DNA from: Paenibacillus alginolyticus DSM 5050 = NBRC 15375
GTDB lineage: Bacteria > Bacillota > Bacilli > Paenibacillales > NBRC-103111
Assembly (NCBI RefSeq): GCF_000422905.1
Contig: NZ_AUGY01000071.1
Location: 1 to 45,141 of the forward strand
DNA: 45,141 nucleotides
Reading direction: 5' to 3'
Below are positions 23,574 to 32,374 of the stretch, piece by piece. Below the pieces are notes generated by a model. It saw only the letters and a list, made by a program, of their open reading frames with translations. It did not search any database and was not told where the DNA came from. Numbering within the stretch: the first letter of the stretch is position 1; each line of letters opens with the position of its first letter. A program made the translations under genes and the position numbers.

Positions 23574-26500
23574 TCACAACGAAACTGACGTTCCTGACTC
23601 CTGCGGTGCAGAAGGGTTACGTTTGAATTTCTTTTTAATCCCGTTCATCCAGCCGTCAAGCAGTGTATAAACAACTGGAATCAACACTAAAGTTACAAGT
23701 GTGGACAAGGTTAAACCGAACGCGACGACTGTCGCCATCGATGCTTGTGTCTCCGCCCCATCGCCAAAGCCGATTACAAGAGGCAGCATCGCGAGCACTG
23801 TCGTTGCCGTCGTCATGAGAATCGGACGCAAACGTACCTTACCAGCTTCAATTAAGGCATCGAAGAGCGGCATTCCTTTGGCACGCAGCTGATTCGTGTA
23901 GTCGATCAAAACAATCGCGTTGTTCACGACGATACCAACAAGCATAATCATCCCGATAATCGAATTCATATTGATGGTCCGACCTGTCACGACAAGTCCA
24001 AGGATCGCCCCAATGAACGTAGGCGGCAATGAAAACATGATGATAAATGGACCATATAACGATTCAAATTGACTCGCCATAACCATGTAAACCAATACGA
24101 CCGAAAGAATTAGGATCAGATACAAGCTCTTAAAGGAATCATTCTGACTCGTCTGCTGACCGCCCATCGTTAACTGATAACCATCAGGCGGTTGAATAGC
24201 ATCGATCTTCTGTTTCACCAGGGCGGATACTTCCCCAACCGAAGCGCCAAAAACAGATGCCTGAACTGTCGCTACCCGATTCTGATCTTGTCTGCGAATT
24301 TGCGCAGGTCCTGTGCCTGGCTCCACCTTGGCAATCTGACTGACAGGAATAACTGCCCCAGCAGTCGTATTAATGGTAATATTATTGAAGTTTTCAAGCT
24401 TATTCGTAAAATCGTTCGGATATTTCACGAGAACTGAGATTTGTGAGCTGGCTGTTTTAAATTGCGTAGCAACACTACCCTGATAAGCGGTCCGCAAAGC
24501 AGTCATGACGTCTCGCAGCGAAACCCCGTAGTGTGCAGCTGCATCGCGATCAATCGTTAGATTGAATTGCGGGATCGAACGATCCAGTGTATTTTGAACA
24601 TTTCGTGTACCGTCTACAGAACTGATTTCTTGGGCAACCAAGTCACCCAATTTTTGCAAAATCGTTAAGTCGGGACCGGAAAGATTCACCTGAATGTCTC
24701 CACCGCCAAAATTCCCACCGCCGCCAAGACCTGGAAGCCTTACGCCCGAAGGTATATTGACACCAATTTGCGCACCAGCAAAGCCAGTCGTGAGTCCACG
24801 AATTTGTTCGGCGACTTGATCTGTACTTTTCTTCCTTTCGCTTAGCGGTTTCAGCCTAATCTGAATACTCGCTGTGTTCGTTGCTGAGGATTGAAAAGCA
24901 CCGCCCCCAGCAGAACCAACGGAAGTAAAGACGGAATCGATTTCCTGAACATCTTTCAATCTCGTTTCGAGCGTCGTCGCTACTTGATTCGTAACTGCAA
25001 AATCTGTCCCCTGCGGCAGGTTGATATTTAAATTAACTTGGCCTTGATCCGTCTTAGGCGTTAATTCATTTCCTACAAACCGAACAGAGTACACACTGGC
25101 TGCAAAAAGCAGAACTGTAATGGTGATAATGACCCACCGATGAAGCATTGACCAACGGAGCAACCGACCATATAAGTGAGTTGTGCGGTTTAAAGCCCGA
25201 CCGAACCAAATAAATGGATTGAATGACCTGCCTTTAGGCAGATCCTCATCGACTTTCCCCCGTAGAAGTTTGGCGGCAAGCATGGGTACTAACGTTACAG
25301 CAGCAAACCACGCCGCAATATGGGAAAAACATACCACGAGCGCCATCGGCCAGAAAAATTGCTTAACCAAGCCACCAATAAATACGGTTGGCAGAAATAC
25401 AGCAATTTGAGCGAGCGCAGAAGCCATAACCGCCGTTCCTACTTCTGCAGTACCTACTTTTGCAGCTTCTTCCGGAGAAAGTCCTTCGTGCCTTTTGCGG
25501 AAAATACTTTCCAGTACGACGACCGCAAAGTCGACAAGTGAGCCGAGACCAAGGGCCAAACCACCTAAGGTGATGGTATTAATCGTTTGATGTCCGAAAT
25601 ACATCATACTAAACGTACTTATGATCGAAATCGGGATCACCACGCCAATAATGAGCGTCGCTCTTATGCTGCGTAAGAAAAATAACAAAATGATGACGGA
25701 AAACACACCACCCAGCAAAGTATGCTGGATTACCGTATTCAATGAATCGCGAATAAATTTGGCCGTATCGTTCAGTACAGCGACGTGAACGCCCTCCGGC
25801 AGCTTGGATTGAATCGATTGAAGTGACTTCTGGATATTACTGGAAACCGAAACCGTGTTGCCGTCGGATTGTTTAAGCACCGAAAGGCTGACACTGGCTT
25901 CCCCGTCTTTACGCGCTTCCAACGTGACATCTTGATACGTGTCGATGATTTGTCCAAGTTCGCTTAGCGCGATCGTTTGACCCTTGCCAAGCTGTATCTG
26001 AACTTTGCCAATATCTGCGGTGGATTTAAATTCACCATCGATATGTAAAGGCACTAATTGTTTACCTTTATTAACGAGTCCTGCATCTGTGGAAGAATTA
26101 TCATTTCCAAGAGCGGATACAAGTGTGCTAAAAGAGATATTATATTGCTGCAGTCGGCTCGGCTCGACGAGAATTTGAATTTGTCTCACACGTCCGCCAG
26201 ATACACCAACGGATGCTACGCCATCTGCACGCTGAACGTCAGGACTGACGATGTTATCAGCTAAATTACGCAGCGTCACTAAATCGGTTTTCCCATAGAG
26301 TGCCAGTGTCATGATGGGCGTACTGTTTGGATCGACCCTGGAGACAACGGGCGCATCGGCATCGGACGGAAGCTGCCTGCGCACTCTGTCCAATTTATCG
26401 CGCATCGTTAATGTCGCTTGGTCAATATTCGTTCCATAGTTAAATTGCAGCGTCACATTGCCCGAACCCGTCCGAGAGTTAGAGCTTATGCTCGTTACGC

Positions 26501-26726
26501 CAGCAACTGTCGCCATGGCATTCTCAATCGGCTTCGTAATTTGCTGCTCAATCTGGCCTGGTGAAGCGCCGCTCCATGAAACAGAAACCGTGGCCGATGG
26601 TATTTCTAGGTTCGGATAAAGATCAACTGGCAAGAGTGGAATTGCAATGGCTCCCACAATGACCAGCGCGATCATCATCATGAAAATGGTGACTGGACGA
26701 TGAACCGAGAAATTAGCTAACTTCAC
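23574..26726 (-). CDS. RND-family efflux pump, HAE1-like (SwrC/AcrB type)
   Basis: The 1050-residue protein has the twelve-helix RND layout in two halves, each with one helix, a large outer loop domain and six-helix bundle (first helix VTIFMMMIALVIVGAIAIPLLP; second-half TM VNNAIVLIDYTNQ). It uses the proton gradient to expel hydrophobic compounds or lipopeptides; in Gram-positives it acts without an outer-membrane channel. In helix 4 the usual proton-relay pair DD reads VDF (Asp near 398, then Phe), so only one acid remains there. The start overlaps the stop of the adaptor gene as ATGA, so both are made together. Substrate unknown; SwrC of B. subtilis handling surfactin is the nearest functional guide I can name. 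Confidence 0.9.
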   Translation of the reverse strand: MKLANFSVHRPVTIFMMMIALVIVGAIAIPLLPVDLYPNLEIPSATVSVSWSGASPGQIEQQITKPIENAMATVAGVTSISSNSRTGSGNVTLQFNYGTNIDQATLTMRDKLDRVRRQLPSDADAPVVSRVDPNSTPIMTLALYGKTDLVTLRNLADNIVSPDVQRADGVASVGVSGGRVRQIQILVEPSRLQQYNISFSTLVSALGNDNSSTDAGLVNKGKQLVPLHIDGEFKSTADIGKVQIQLGKGQTIALSELGQIIDTYQDVTLEARKDGEASVSLSVLKQSDGNTVSVSSNIQKSLQSIQSKLPEGVHVAVLNDTAKFIRDSLNTVIQHTLLGGVFSVIILLFFLRSIRATLIIGVVIPISIISTFSMMYFGHQTINTITLGGLALGLGSLVDFAVVVLESIFRKRHEGLSPEEAAKVGTAEVGTAVMASALAQIAVFLPTVFIGGLVKQFFWPMALVVCFSHIAAWFAAVTLVPMLAAKLLRGKVDEDLPKGRSFNPFIWFGRALNRTTHLYGRLLRWSMLHRWVIITITVLLFAASVYSVRFVGNELTPKTDQGQVNLNINLPQGTDFAVTNQVATTLETRLKDVQEIDSVFTSVGSAGGGAFQSSATNTASIQIRLKPLSERKKSTDQVAEQIRGLTTGFAGAQIGVNIPSGVRLPGLGGGGNFGGGDIQVNLSGPDLTILQKLGDLVAQEISSVDGTRNVQNTLDRSIPQFNLTIDRDAAAHYGVSLRDVMTALRTAYQGSVATQFKTASSQISVLVKYPNDFTNKLENFNNITINTTAGAVIPVSQIAKVEPGTGPAQIRRQDQNRVATVQASVFGASVGEVSALVKQKIDAIQPPDGYQLTMGGQQTSQNDSFKSLYLILILSVVLVYMVMASQFESLYGPFIIMFSLPPTFIGAILGLVVTGRTINMNSIIGMIMLVGIVVNNAIVLIDYTNQLRAKGMPLFDALIEAGKVRLRPILMTTATTVLAMLPLVIGFGDGAETQASMATVVAFGLTLSTLVTLVLIPVVYTLLDGWMNGIKKKFKRNPSAPQESGTSVSL

Positions 26727-28747
26727 TGTCCAGCCCCCGCCTTCGAAGTGCCTGCATCAGCTCCGTTTGGACTCGGCTTTGCGCCGCCTTGATCAGTGCC
26801 TTGACCTTGCCCGCCAGATCTACCTTGGCCGCCTTGACCACCGGATCTTCCTTGTCCTCCTTGGCCTTGGCCGCTTTGGCCTTGACCTTGGCCCTGTCCA
26901 CCTTTTCCTCCTTGGCTGCCTTGGCCTTGGTTTTGGCCTTGGCCGCCTTGACTACCCTGCCCATTTTGTCCACCTTGACTACCTTTGCCGCCTTGGCCAT
27001 TTCCTTTACCAGCACCACCTGCATCTTGCCCTGGTTGACCTACTTGGACAGGCACATTATCCGAGAGAAGCTCCTGACCTTTCACGACAAGCTCGTCGCC
27101 AACATTCAAACCGCTTGTAATTTCAAAAGAAGAGCTCGTCATCACGCCGATTTTCACAAGTACCTTCGACGCTTTGCCATCCTTGACTATGAAAACAGCG
27201 TTGCCGCTTGGTTGGCTAAGCACAGCGTCGGCTGGTACGACGATAGATTGTTTGCCTTCGCTTTTCAAAGACGATGTTGCGAACATGCCCGGCAGCAGCT
27301 CATGTTTGTCGTCCTTCAGCTTAATGTCAATCAAATACGACTTGGAAGTAGCATCCATCGTCGGATGAACAATATATACCGTTCCCTCAAACGTTTTATT
27401 CAGTGTAGGCACATTAACCGACATCGATAATCCCGCTTTGAATTTACCGACGGATGCTTCAGATACGTTCACGGTTGCAATGACCGGGTCAAAGGAAGCA
27501 ATAGACATAACCGCGGATTGGCCTGTATTTTGTCCAACAGGTACTAGAATATTGCTAACAATTCCGTCTAGCGGACTAGTCAGTACACCATCCTGAAGCT
27601 GCTCGCTCAGCAATTTTAATTTCGTTTGAGATTGCTGCAGTTGAGCGGCGCTTACCTGTAAAGAATCCGTGGATTGCGCTGTCATTAGGGATTGTTTGGA
27701 TTGATCAAGCGTAGCTTCAGCACTGTTCTTCGCGATATCCTGCGAAGACTGCGACTGTGCGAACTGTGTCCGGCTAAGCTCAATCTGAGCCGCAGCCGTT
27801 CCCTGAGTGTTTGCCAAAGACAAAAGCGCAGCGTTCAGAGACTCTTGAGCTACCTGCACGCTCTGAGAGCTTTGAGCTGTCAGGAGAGCATTTTGCAAGT
27901 TCGTCAACGATTGTTGAGCGGACTGCGTATCTTTATATTGAGCCTGCTGTGCTTGCTGCAATTGAAGCTGCGCACTCTGCAGCTTGGCCATCGCACCAGC
28001 TTTGTCTGTTGCTGTATTGTACGCAGCAACTGCTTGCTGGACATTAAGTTGATAGGTAACTATATTATTATTCTGTGTTGTAAGTAGACTATCCAACTGC
28101 GAGTTCAAGTTTGTTTGGGCAACTGTTACGGCAGTAGCCGCATCGGCCTGCGCTTTGCTAAAGCTAGCTTGGGCGTTAGAAACCCCTTGTTTTGCACTCT
28201 CGATGGAGTTTTGCTGAGCGGCGATCGCGTTATTAAGTTGAGCTTGCGCCAAAGCAACCGCGTTTTTTTGATCATTGATCGTTTTTTCGTAAGCTGCTTG
28301 CTGTACAGCCAGAGCCTTTTGAGCCAAAGCTACACTATTGGATTGATCATTCACCACTTTACTATACTGCGCTTGGCTTAATGCGACATCACTCTTAGAC
28401 TGCTCAACAGATTGCTGCAGCGTTGTGGTGTCAATATGCGCCAAGGCTTGTCCTACTTTTACACGATCCCCTACATTCACATCAACAGATGTAATGCGCC
28501 CGTTGACTTTCGAAGAGAGATTGGTCGTGAAAGCAGGTGTAATTGAGCCGGTAAATACTTGCCCGCCTCCAATGTCTGACAATTTGACTTGCTGTGTTTC
28601 TACCGTCATTTGACGTGTTCCCGAACGACCGTTAGCCCCTGGTTTAGCCGTGCCCGTTGCTGCTGTACTGCAACCAGTTATAGTGACGGTTATTGCGGTA
28701 ACGACTGCGATGATTGTGATGCTGTTGAGTGAATTGTACTTCCTCAT
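26723..28747 (-). CDS. Membrane-fusion (HlyD/AcrA-type) lipoprotein with long coiled coil and Gly/Gln-rich tail (674 aa)
   Basis: The N-terminus is a lipoprotein signal (TVTITGCS, Cys at 26). After it come the first barrel/lipoyl half (RITSVDVNVGDRVKVGQALAHID), a very long Gln/Ala/Ser-rich coiled-coil hairpin (about residues 115-390), the second lipoyl half (DGVLTSPLDGIVSNILVPVGQ) and beta-barrel domains. The last 100 residues (about 575-674) are low complexity, built of GQG, GGQ, GQN and GRSGG units, ending KAGAGQ. Normal adaptors are 350-450 residues; both the hairpin and the tail are extra. In a monoderm the tail could reach through or stick to the wall, which is inference. GGAGG lies ten bases before the ATG. 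It is the first gene of the RND pump operon. Confidence 0.88.
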   Translation of the reverse strand: MRKYNSLNSITIIAVVTAITVTITGCSTAATGTAKPGANGRSGTRQMTVETQQVKLSDIGGGQVFTGSITPAFTTNLSSKVNGRITSVDVNVGDRVKVGQALAHIDTTTLQQSVEQSKSDVALSQAQYSKVVNDQSNSVALAQKALAVQQAAYEKTINDQKNAVALAQAQLNNAIAAQQNSIESAKQGVSNAQASFSKAQADAATAVTVAQTNLNSQLDSLLTTQNNNIVTYQLNVQQAVAAYNTATDKAGAMAKLQSAQLQLQQAQQAQYKDTQSAQQSLTNLQNALLTAQSSQSVQVAQESLNAALLSLANTQGTAAAQIELSRTQFAQSQSSQDIAKNSAEATLDQSKQSLMTAQSTDSLQVSAAQLQQSQTKLKLLSEQLQDGVLTSPLDGIVSNILVPVGQNTGQSAVMSIASFDPVIATVNVSEASVGKFKAGLSMSVNVPTLNKTFEGTVYIVHPTMDATSKSYLIDIKLKDDKHELLPGMFATSSLKSEGKQSIVVPADAVLSQPSGNAVFIVKDGKASKVLVKIGVMTSSSFEITSGLNVGDELVVKGQELLSDNVPVQVGQPGQDAGGAGKGNGQGGKGSQGGQNGQGSQGGQGQNQGQGSQGGKGGQGQGQGQSGQGQGGQGRSGGQGGQGRSGGQGQGTDQGGAKPSPNGADAGTSKAGAGQ

Positions 28748-28914
28748 TGGATTGAAACCTCCGTCAAATTCTATTCATTTGGGCAAATCGTTCTTTTTCA
28801 CCATACTAAAATTTCATGATAGAACTGTGATGCAAATGTGAATTAAAAGTAAAAATTTGTGGGTGAGGAGATTTTCCTTTATGGATCAAAGCGAGATACC
28901 CTGCGATTCATGCC

Positions 28915-28950
28915 AAAGAAGGTGATGAGAAATTCTCATCACCTTCTTTT
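28915..28950 (-). terminator. Terminator of the ABC importer operon
   Basis: AAAGAAGGTGATGAG and CTCATCACCTTCTTT form a perfect 15-bp stem with a 5-base loop, 23 bp after the ATPase gene stop, with U-rich ends on both sides. Confidence 0.85.
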
Positions 28951-28972
28951 CAGCCTACGAATTAACTGCTTG

Positions 28973-29782
28973 CTACTCCTCATGAGCCCCGATAAGCGAA
29001 ATAATTTGCTTTTTCAGCTTAATAAACGACTCCGAATCTTTACAGTCCAAGTTCTCACGAAGTCCTTGCGGAATCACGACTTCTTGGCGAATTCTTCCCG
29101 GATGCGCCTGCATCACATACACGCGTTGAGATAAGAAGATAGCCTCCTCGATATCATGGGTAATGAAAACGACGGTGGTTTTTTCCTTTTCCCAAATACG
29201 CAATAACAGCTCCTGCATCGAATTCTTCGTCTGCGGATCGAGCGCACCGAATGGCTCATCCATCAGCAGAACTTCCGGATTGTTAGCGAGTGCCCGAGCG
29301 ATGGCGACCCGCTGCTTCATACCGCCGGAAAGCTCCTTCGGCAGCGATCTGGCGAACTTCTGCAGCCCGACAAGCTCCATGAAGTGATCGGAAATAGCCC
29401 TCTTTTCGAATATAGGAACGCCTTTAAGCGTCAGTCCGAACTCGATATTCTCCCTCACAGAAAGCCAAGGGAACAAAGTGTACGATTGGAAGACCATCCC
29501 GCGGTCAGCGCCAGGGCCATCAATCTCATGTCCGGAAATGCTTAACGTACCGGTTGTCATTGTCTCTAAACCCGCAAGAATTCGGAGGAGAGAGGACTTG
29601 CCACAGCCCGACGGGCCTACGAAACTGACAAACTCATGCGCATCCACATGGAATGAAACACGATCAAGCGCAACAAATTGAGATTTCTTAGTGCTATACA
29701 CCTTCTTTACATCCGTTGCCGTAATTTTACTCACAGCCACAGCTTGATCATCAATGGGCTCCATATTCAAAGCACGCAACAT
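28973..29782 (-). CDS. ABC importer ATP-binding protein (nitrate/sulfonate/taurine family), probably guanidine uptake
   Basis: A 269-residue ABC ATPase with Walker A GPSGCGKSS near residue 58, Q-loop at FQSYTLFPW near 98, signature LSGGMKQR near 148 and Walker B VLLMDEPFGALD near 170, then the H-loop FITHDIEEA. The family (SsuB/TauB/NrtD-like) drives uptake of small nitrogen or sulfur compounds. AAGGAGG stands seven bases before the ATG, and the gene overlaps the permease stop by 16 bp. Because the operon begins with a guanidine-I riboswitch, guanidine or a related guanidinium compound is the favoured substrate over sulfonates. Confidence 0.88.
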   Translation of the reverse strand: MLRALNMEPIDDQAVAVSKITATDVKKVYSTKKSQFVALDRVSFHVDAHEFVSFVGPSGCGKSSLLRILAGLETMTTGTLSISGHEIDGPGADRGMVFQSYTLFPWLSVRENIEFGLTLKGVPIFEKRAISDHFMELVGLQKFARSLPKELSGGMKQRVAIARALANNPEVLLMDEPFGALDPQTKNSMQELLLRIWEKEKTTVVFITHDIEEAIFLSQRVYVMQAHPGRIRQEVVIPQGLRENLDCKDSESFIKLKKQIISLIGAHEE

Positions 29783-30600
29783 TTAACGCCCTCCTTCCAG
29801 CCACGGGAAAAATCTGCGGTGACAATAAGCAAATTGCGATCCGTTAACAATCCAAGCAAGCCAATGGCGATAATTCCTACGAAGATTTGATCCGTATTGA
29901 GGAACCGCTGCGCCTTCATAATGGAGAACCCAAGTCCACTGCTAGCCGCAACCAACTCAGCTACTACAAGATAGGTCCAAGCCCAACCGATGATTAATCG
30001 CATGGTGTTCATTAAATCCGGCAATAGAGCAGGAATAAGCACCCTTTCGATAACTTGCCAACGGTTCGCACCAAGGGTGTAAGAGGTTTGAAGCAAATCA
30101 TTAGAAACCGAACGTGTATTATCGGCAACCATCAGCATGAGCTGGAAGAAACAGCCAATGAAGATAACGATCACCTTCGCCCACTCACCAATCCCTGCCC
30201 AAACCATAATAAGCGGGATGAAAGCCGTCGCTGGCATATACCGGATAAACTCGGTAGGAGGAACGAGCAGCGCTTCAGCGAAGCGAAACGTACCTGCCAT
30301 AATGCCAAGCGGAATACCCAGTAAACAGGCAAGCAGAAAGCCCGCCCCTACTCGAAATATACTAATACCAACATGGTTCCAGAAGATAGAGCTCTGGAGC
30401 TGAATTGCAAACTGACGAAGTACTTGATCCGGTGTAGGCAAGAACGTGCGATTTACAAAGTCGCCATAGCTGAGCACACTCCAAAAGAGCATAGCTATCA
30501 CAACAACAAGCACAACACCGGATGTATATGTTCTACGGCTAATATCGCCCCGTATGGCAAACAAAGTTGATTTGCGTCTTTTTTTCACCATGGTGTCCAT
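29767..30600 (-). CDS. ABC importer permease (SsuC/TauC family), probably guanidine uptake
   Basis: A 277-residue membrane protein with about six helices and the binding-protein-dependent transport domain. The coupling loop that meets the ATPase is seen as the EAA-type motif DLLQTSYTLGANRWQVIERVLIPALLP near residues 165-193. The N-terminus is basic (KKRRKSTLF) and cytoplasmic. GAGGGG lies before the ATG. It works with the ATPase encoded next and the lipoprotein encoded before it. No sulfonate monooxygenase gene is present, which fits a substrate other than sulfonate. Confidence 0.87.
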   Translation of the reverse strand: MDTMVKKRRKSTLFAIRGDISRRTYTSGVVLVVVIAMLFWSVLSYGDFVNRTFLPTPDQVLRQFAIQLQSSIFWNHVGISIFRVGAGFLLACLLGIPLGIMAGTFRFAEALLVPPTEFIRYMPATAFIPLIMVWAGIGEWAKVIVIFIGCFFQLMLMVADNTRSVSNDLLQTSYTLGANRWQVIERVLIPALLPDLMNTMRLIIGWAWTYLVVAELVAASSGLGFSIMKAQRFLNTDQIFVGIIAIGLLGLLTDRNLLIVTADFSRGWKEGVKCCVL

Positions 30601-30624
30601 GTAGAGCCCCTCGCTCTCCTGTTG

Positions 30625-31647
30625 TTATTTCTTCCGCTCCTTCATTACTTCATCTACAAAGTGTCCATCTAAAAAGCTATCTGCCTTCGGAATAGAAGTC
30701 AGCATATCTAATCCCTTCAAGAATTCGGCCGTCTTCTGCGAAGTGAAGTGCAGGGATGCTAAGTTATCACCCTTTTGGAAAGCTTCCACATTATCTTCCA
30801 GTTGGAAAATTTTCACGCTATCCACGCCTGCTTTATATTCATCAACCGGCGTCTCTGCCGCTTTGGCCATAATTTTCAAAGACTCCTCAGGATTGGCCTT
30901 CCAGTAATCCAAAGCATCGAACCAAGCGTTGATGATTTTTTTCACATCTTCCGGACGGTTCTTCGTTATTTCTTCTTTGAACACTAGCAAATCTGGAATA
31001 AGTCCAGGTGTATCTTTGGAGGAAAATAGCAGCTTGCCTTTGCCCTCTTGAATCGCCTTGCTGAGGAATGGCTCCCATAGTACCGCGGCATCCAGGTTGC
31101 CTGAAATGAAAGCGGGTCCAGCATCGTTAACCGTCATATTCGTATACGCAACATCTTTCTCTGCAAGACCCGCTTTTTCAAGTGCGGTTAGCATCAGAAG
31201 GTGATCTACCGTTCCTAGCTCAGTCGCTACTTTCTTGCCCTTCAAATCCTTCAGTGAATTAATGCTTGGCTTCACAACAACACCGTCTCCGCCATTGGAG
31301 TTATCGTTCACCATTACAGCTTTGAGCTTAATCCCTTTACTTGCCGGAGCAAGCGTATCGCTTAAAGTTTGGCTGTTCGCATCCACTTTACCCGACGCCA
31401 ATGCCGATAAGGAATCGCTATACACCGGGAACCAAACCAGATCAACGTTAACCCCGTTTTTCTCAAAGAACCCCTTTTCCTTCACTAAATACCACACAAA
31501 CCAACCCGGCCATGGACTGAGTGCCAATTTAATTGGTTCTCCGCTTTTTCCTGTTGTCGTGCTGGTTGCCCCTTTGCTCGTACATCCGCTGATTACTGTA
31601 AAAGTCAATAACAACGCCATCATCAGAAATACCATTCTTTGTCTCAT
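30625..31647 (-). CDS. ABC importer substrate-binding lipoprotein (SsuA/TauA/NrtA-like fold), probably guanidine uptake
   Basis: The 340-residue protein begins with a lipoprotein signal ending VISGC (Cys 22), then a Ser/Thr linker, and a two-lobe NMT1/SsuA-like binding domain: IKLALSPWPGWFVWYLVKEKGFF, GKVDANSQTLSD, LKGKKVATELGTVDHLL and GNLDAAVLWEPF are the family's typical segments. Acidic and aromatic residues (W46, W48 region; D and E clusters) could bind a cationic planar ligand, but this cannot be judged from sequence alone. It is the first gene after the riboswitch terminator, so its expression needs read-through. Related proteins in other bacteria with ykkC-type switches form candidate guanidine importers. 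Confidence 0.87.
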   Translation of the reverse strand: MRQRMVFLMMALLLTFTVISGCTSKGATSTTTGKSGEPIKLALSPWPGWFVWYLVKEKGFFEKNGVNVDLVWFPVYSDSLSALASGKVDANSQTLSDTLAPASKGIKLKAVMVNDNSNGGDGVVVKPSINSLKDLKGKKVATELGTVDHLLMLTALEKAGLAEKDVAYTNMTVNDAGPAFISGNLDAAVLWEPFLSKAIQEGKGKLLFSSKDTPGLIPDLLVFKEEITKNRPEDVKKIINAWFDALDYWKANPEESLKIMAKAAETPVDEYKAGVDSVKIFQLEDNVEAFQKGDNLASLHFTSQKTAEFLKGLDMLTSIPKADSFLDGHFVDEVMKERKK

Positions 31648-31675
31648 TCCGAATCTCCCTCTCCATTTGTACTGG

Positions 31676-31722
31676 TAAAAAGAAAAACCCGGAACGATAT
31701 CATATTCTGATATCCTCCCGGG
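31676..31722 (-). terminator. Expression-platform terminator of the guanidine-I riboswitch
   Basis: On the minus strand CCCGG and the inner GATATCA pair with TGATATC and CCGGG, followed by GGTTTTTCTTTTTA. The CCCGG arm is shared with the last conserved aptamer segment, so ligand binding and terminator folding exclude each other. That makes it an ON switch. Confidence 0.88.
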
Positions 31723-31820
31723 CTTTTATCCCTCCGTGTGCACGATGAAGCTCACCGTGTGTCTTCTCTTGGACCTGACCAACAGCCTTCATTCTGTCGC
31801 GGAACCCTAGAAAACAAGTT
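31715..31820 (-). ncRNA. Guanidine-I riboswitch aptamer (ykkC family)
   Basis: Read on the minus strand the conserved ykkC blocks come in order: CTAGGGTTCCGC, then GGTCC-AAGAGAAGACAC, then ACACGGAGGGATAAAAGCC and CCGGGAG. Between them are variable paired stretches (ACGGTGAGCTTCATCGTG hairpin). These blocks match the guanidine-sensing class rather than only its ppGpp or PRPP relatives as far as I can judge by eye, and the genes behind it (an ABC importer of the nitrate/sulfonate type) are the commonest partners of the guanidine class. Confidence 0.9.
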
Positions 31821-31860
31821 TGCTATGAGGTTGGTACTTCGATGTCTTACATTTGTCTTA

Positions 31861-31889
31861 ATCATACTTACATCCGACTTATATGTCAA
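31861..31889 (-). promoter_or_regulatory. Promoter of the riboswitch and ABC operon
   Basis: TTGACA (31889-31884), a 17-bp spacer and TATGAT (31866-31861) on the minus strand. Transcription would start about 31854, some 35 bp before the aptamer. The match is nearly perfect, so control falls on the riboswitch. Confidence 0.85.
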
Positions 31890-31980
31890 TATATATAACA
31901 CAAATAAATAATAGGTTGTCAAAATAGCATTACGTGTAATAATATATAACATATAAACGACTATAACGGAGGTGTATACG

Positions 31981-32166
31981 ATGTACTCGATTCATTTCCA
32001 CATCACTATGTTAGATAATCAACCTATTTCACCTAAAACTGTTACATTAGCGGGACCTTCTGTTTCTGAGCTTCATGAAGGGCACTCCCTATCCGAGCAT
32101 CCTCTCCTGATTTCCCCTATAGATAATCAAGCAGCCATTCAAGCTGATAGCCTGCCCGCTGACTAG
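31981..32166 (+). CDS. Small unknown protein, 61 aa
   Basis: I do not recognise it. A GTG nine bases earlier is touched by the GGAGG ribosome site, so the ATG at 31981 is the start. The protein is MYSIHFHITMLD at the N-terminus, then Pro/Ser/Leu-rich with several His, acidic at the end, and has no membrane segment or Cys. TTGTCA (31916-31921) and TAATAT (31940-31945) make a possible promoter with an 18-bp spacer, divergent from the riboswitch promoter, and a good terminator follows 15 bp after the stop. Having all three signals supports a real one-gene unit, although no similarity can be claimed. Confidence 0.55.
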   Translation: MYSIHFHITMLDNQPISPKTVTLAGPSVSELHEGHSLSEHPLLISPIDNQAAIQADSLPAD

Positions 32167-32180
32167 CCTCATAACTGCAC

Positions 32181-32214
32181 AGACCATCAGAGTGATCCTC
32201 TTGATGGTCTTTTT
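32181..32214 (+). terminator. Terminator of the 61-aa gene
   Basis: AGACCATCA and TGATGGTCT pair, with AGAG/CTCT-like extension around the loop, followed by five T residues (32210-32214). Confidence 0.8.
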
Positions 32215-32324
32215 CTGTGTGCGGCGATTTCATCGAAAACACCATTTCCCTGGGGATCGATGGACTTCACTTTTCAACTAACCAATCAGCATGTCCTCTG
32301 CAGCATCTATCGAGCGCGTATCAG

Positions 32325-32361
32325 AAAAAAAAGCCCGACACCCTTCACAGGGTATCGGGCT
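32325..32361 (-). terminator. Terminator of the sdhCAB operon
   Basis: On the minus strand AGCCCGATACCC, TGTGAA, GGGTGTCGGGCT (one T-G wobble) and eight T residues, 14 bp after the sdhB stop. Confidence 0.9.
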
Positions 32362-32374
32362 CGGGCGATTTCAA

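Noticed and set aside
26713..27024. Lys/Ala-rich minus-strand frame
   Set aside because: Another reading of the same low-complexity DNA; histone-like look is an artefact.
26789..27430. Long plus-strand open frame of 213 codons opposite the adaptor gene
   Set aside because: It is a shadow of the Gly/Gln-rich repeat coding, Leu/Ala-biased and without a ribosome site.
28973..31647. Taurine or alkanesulfonate importer
   Set aside because: Family alone permits it, but the guanidine riboswitch and lack of sulfonate genes argue against.
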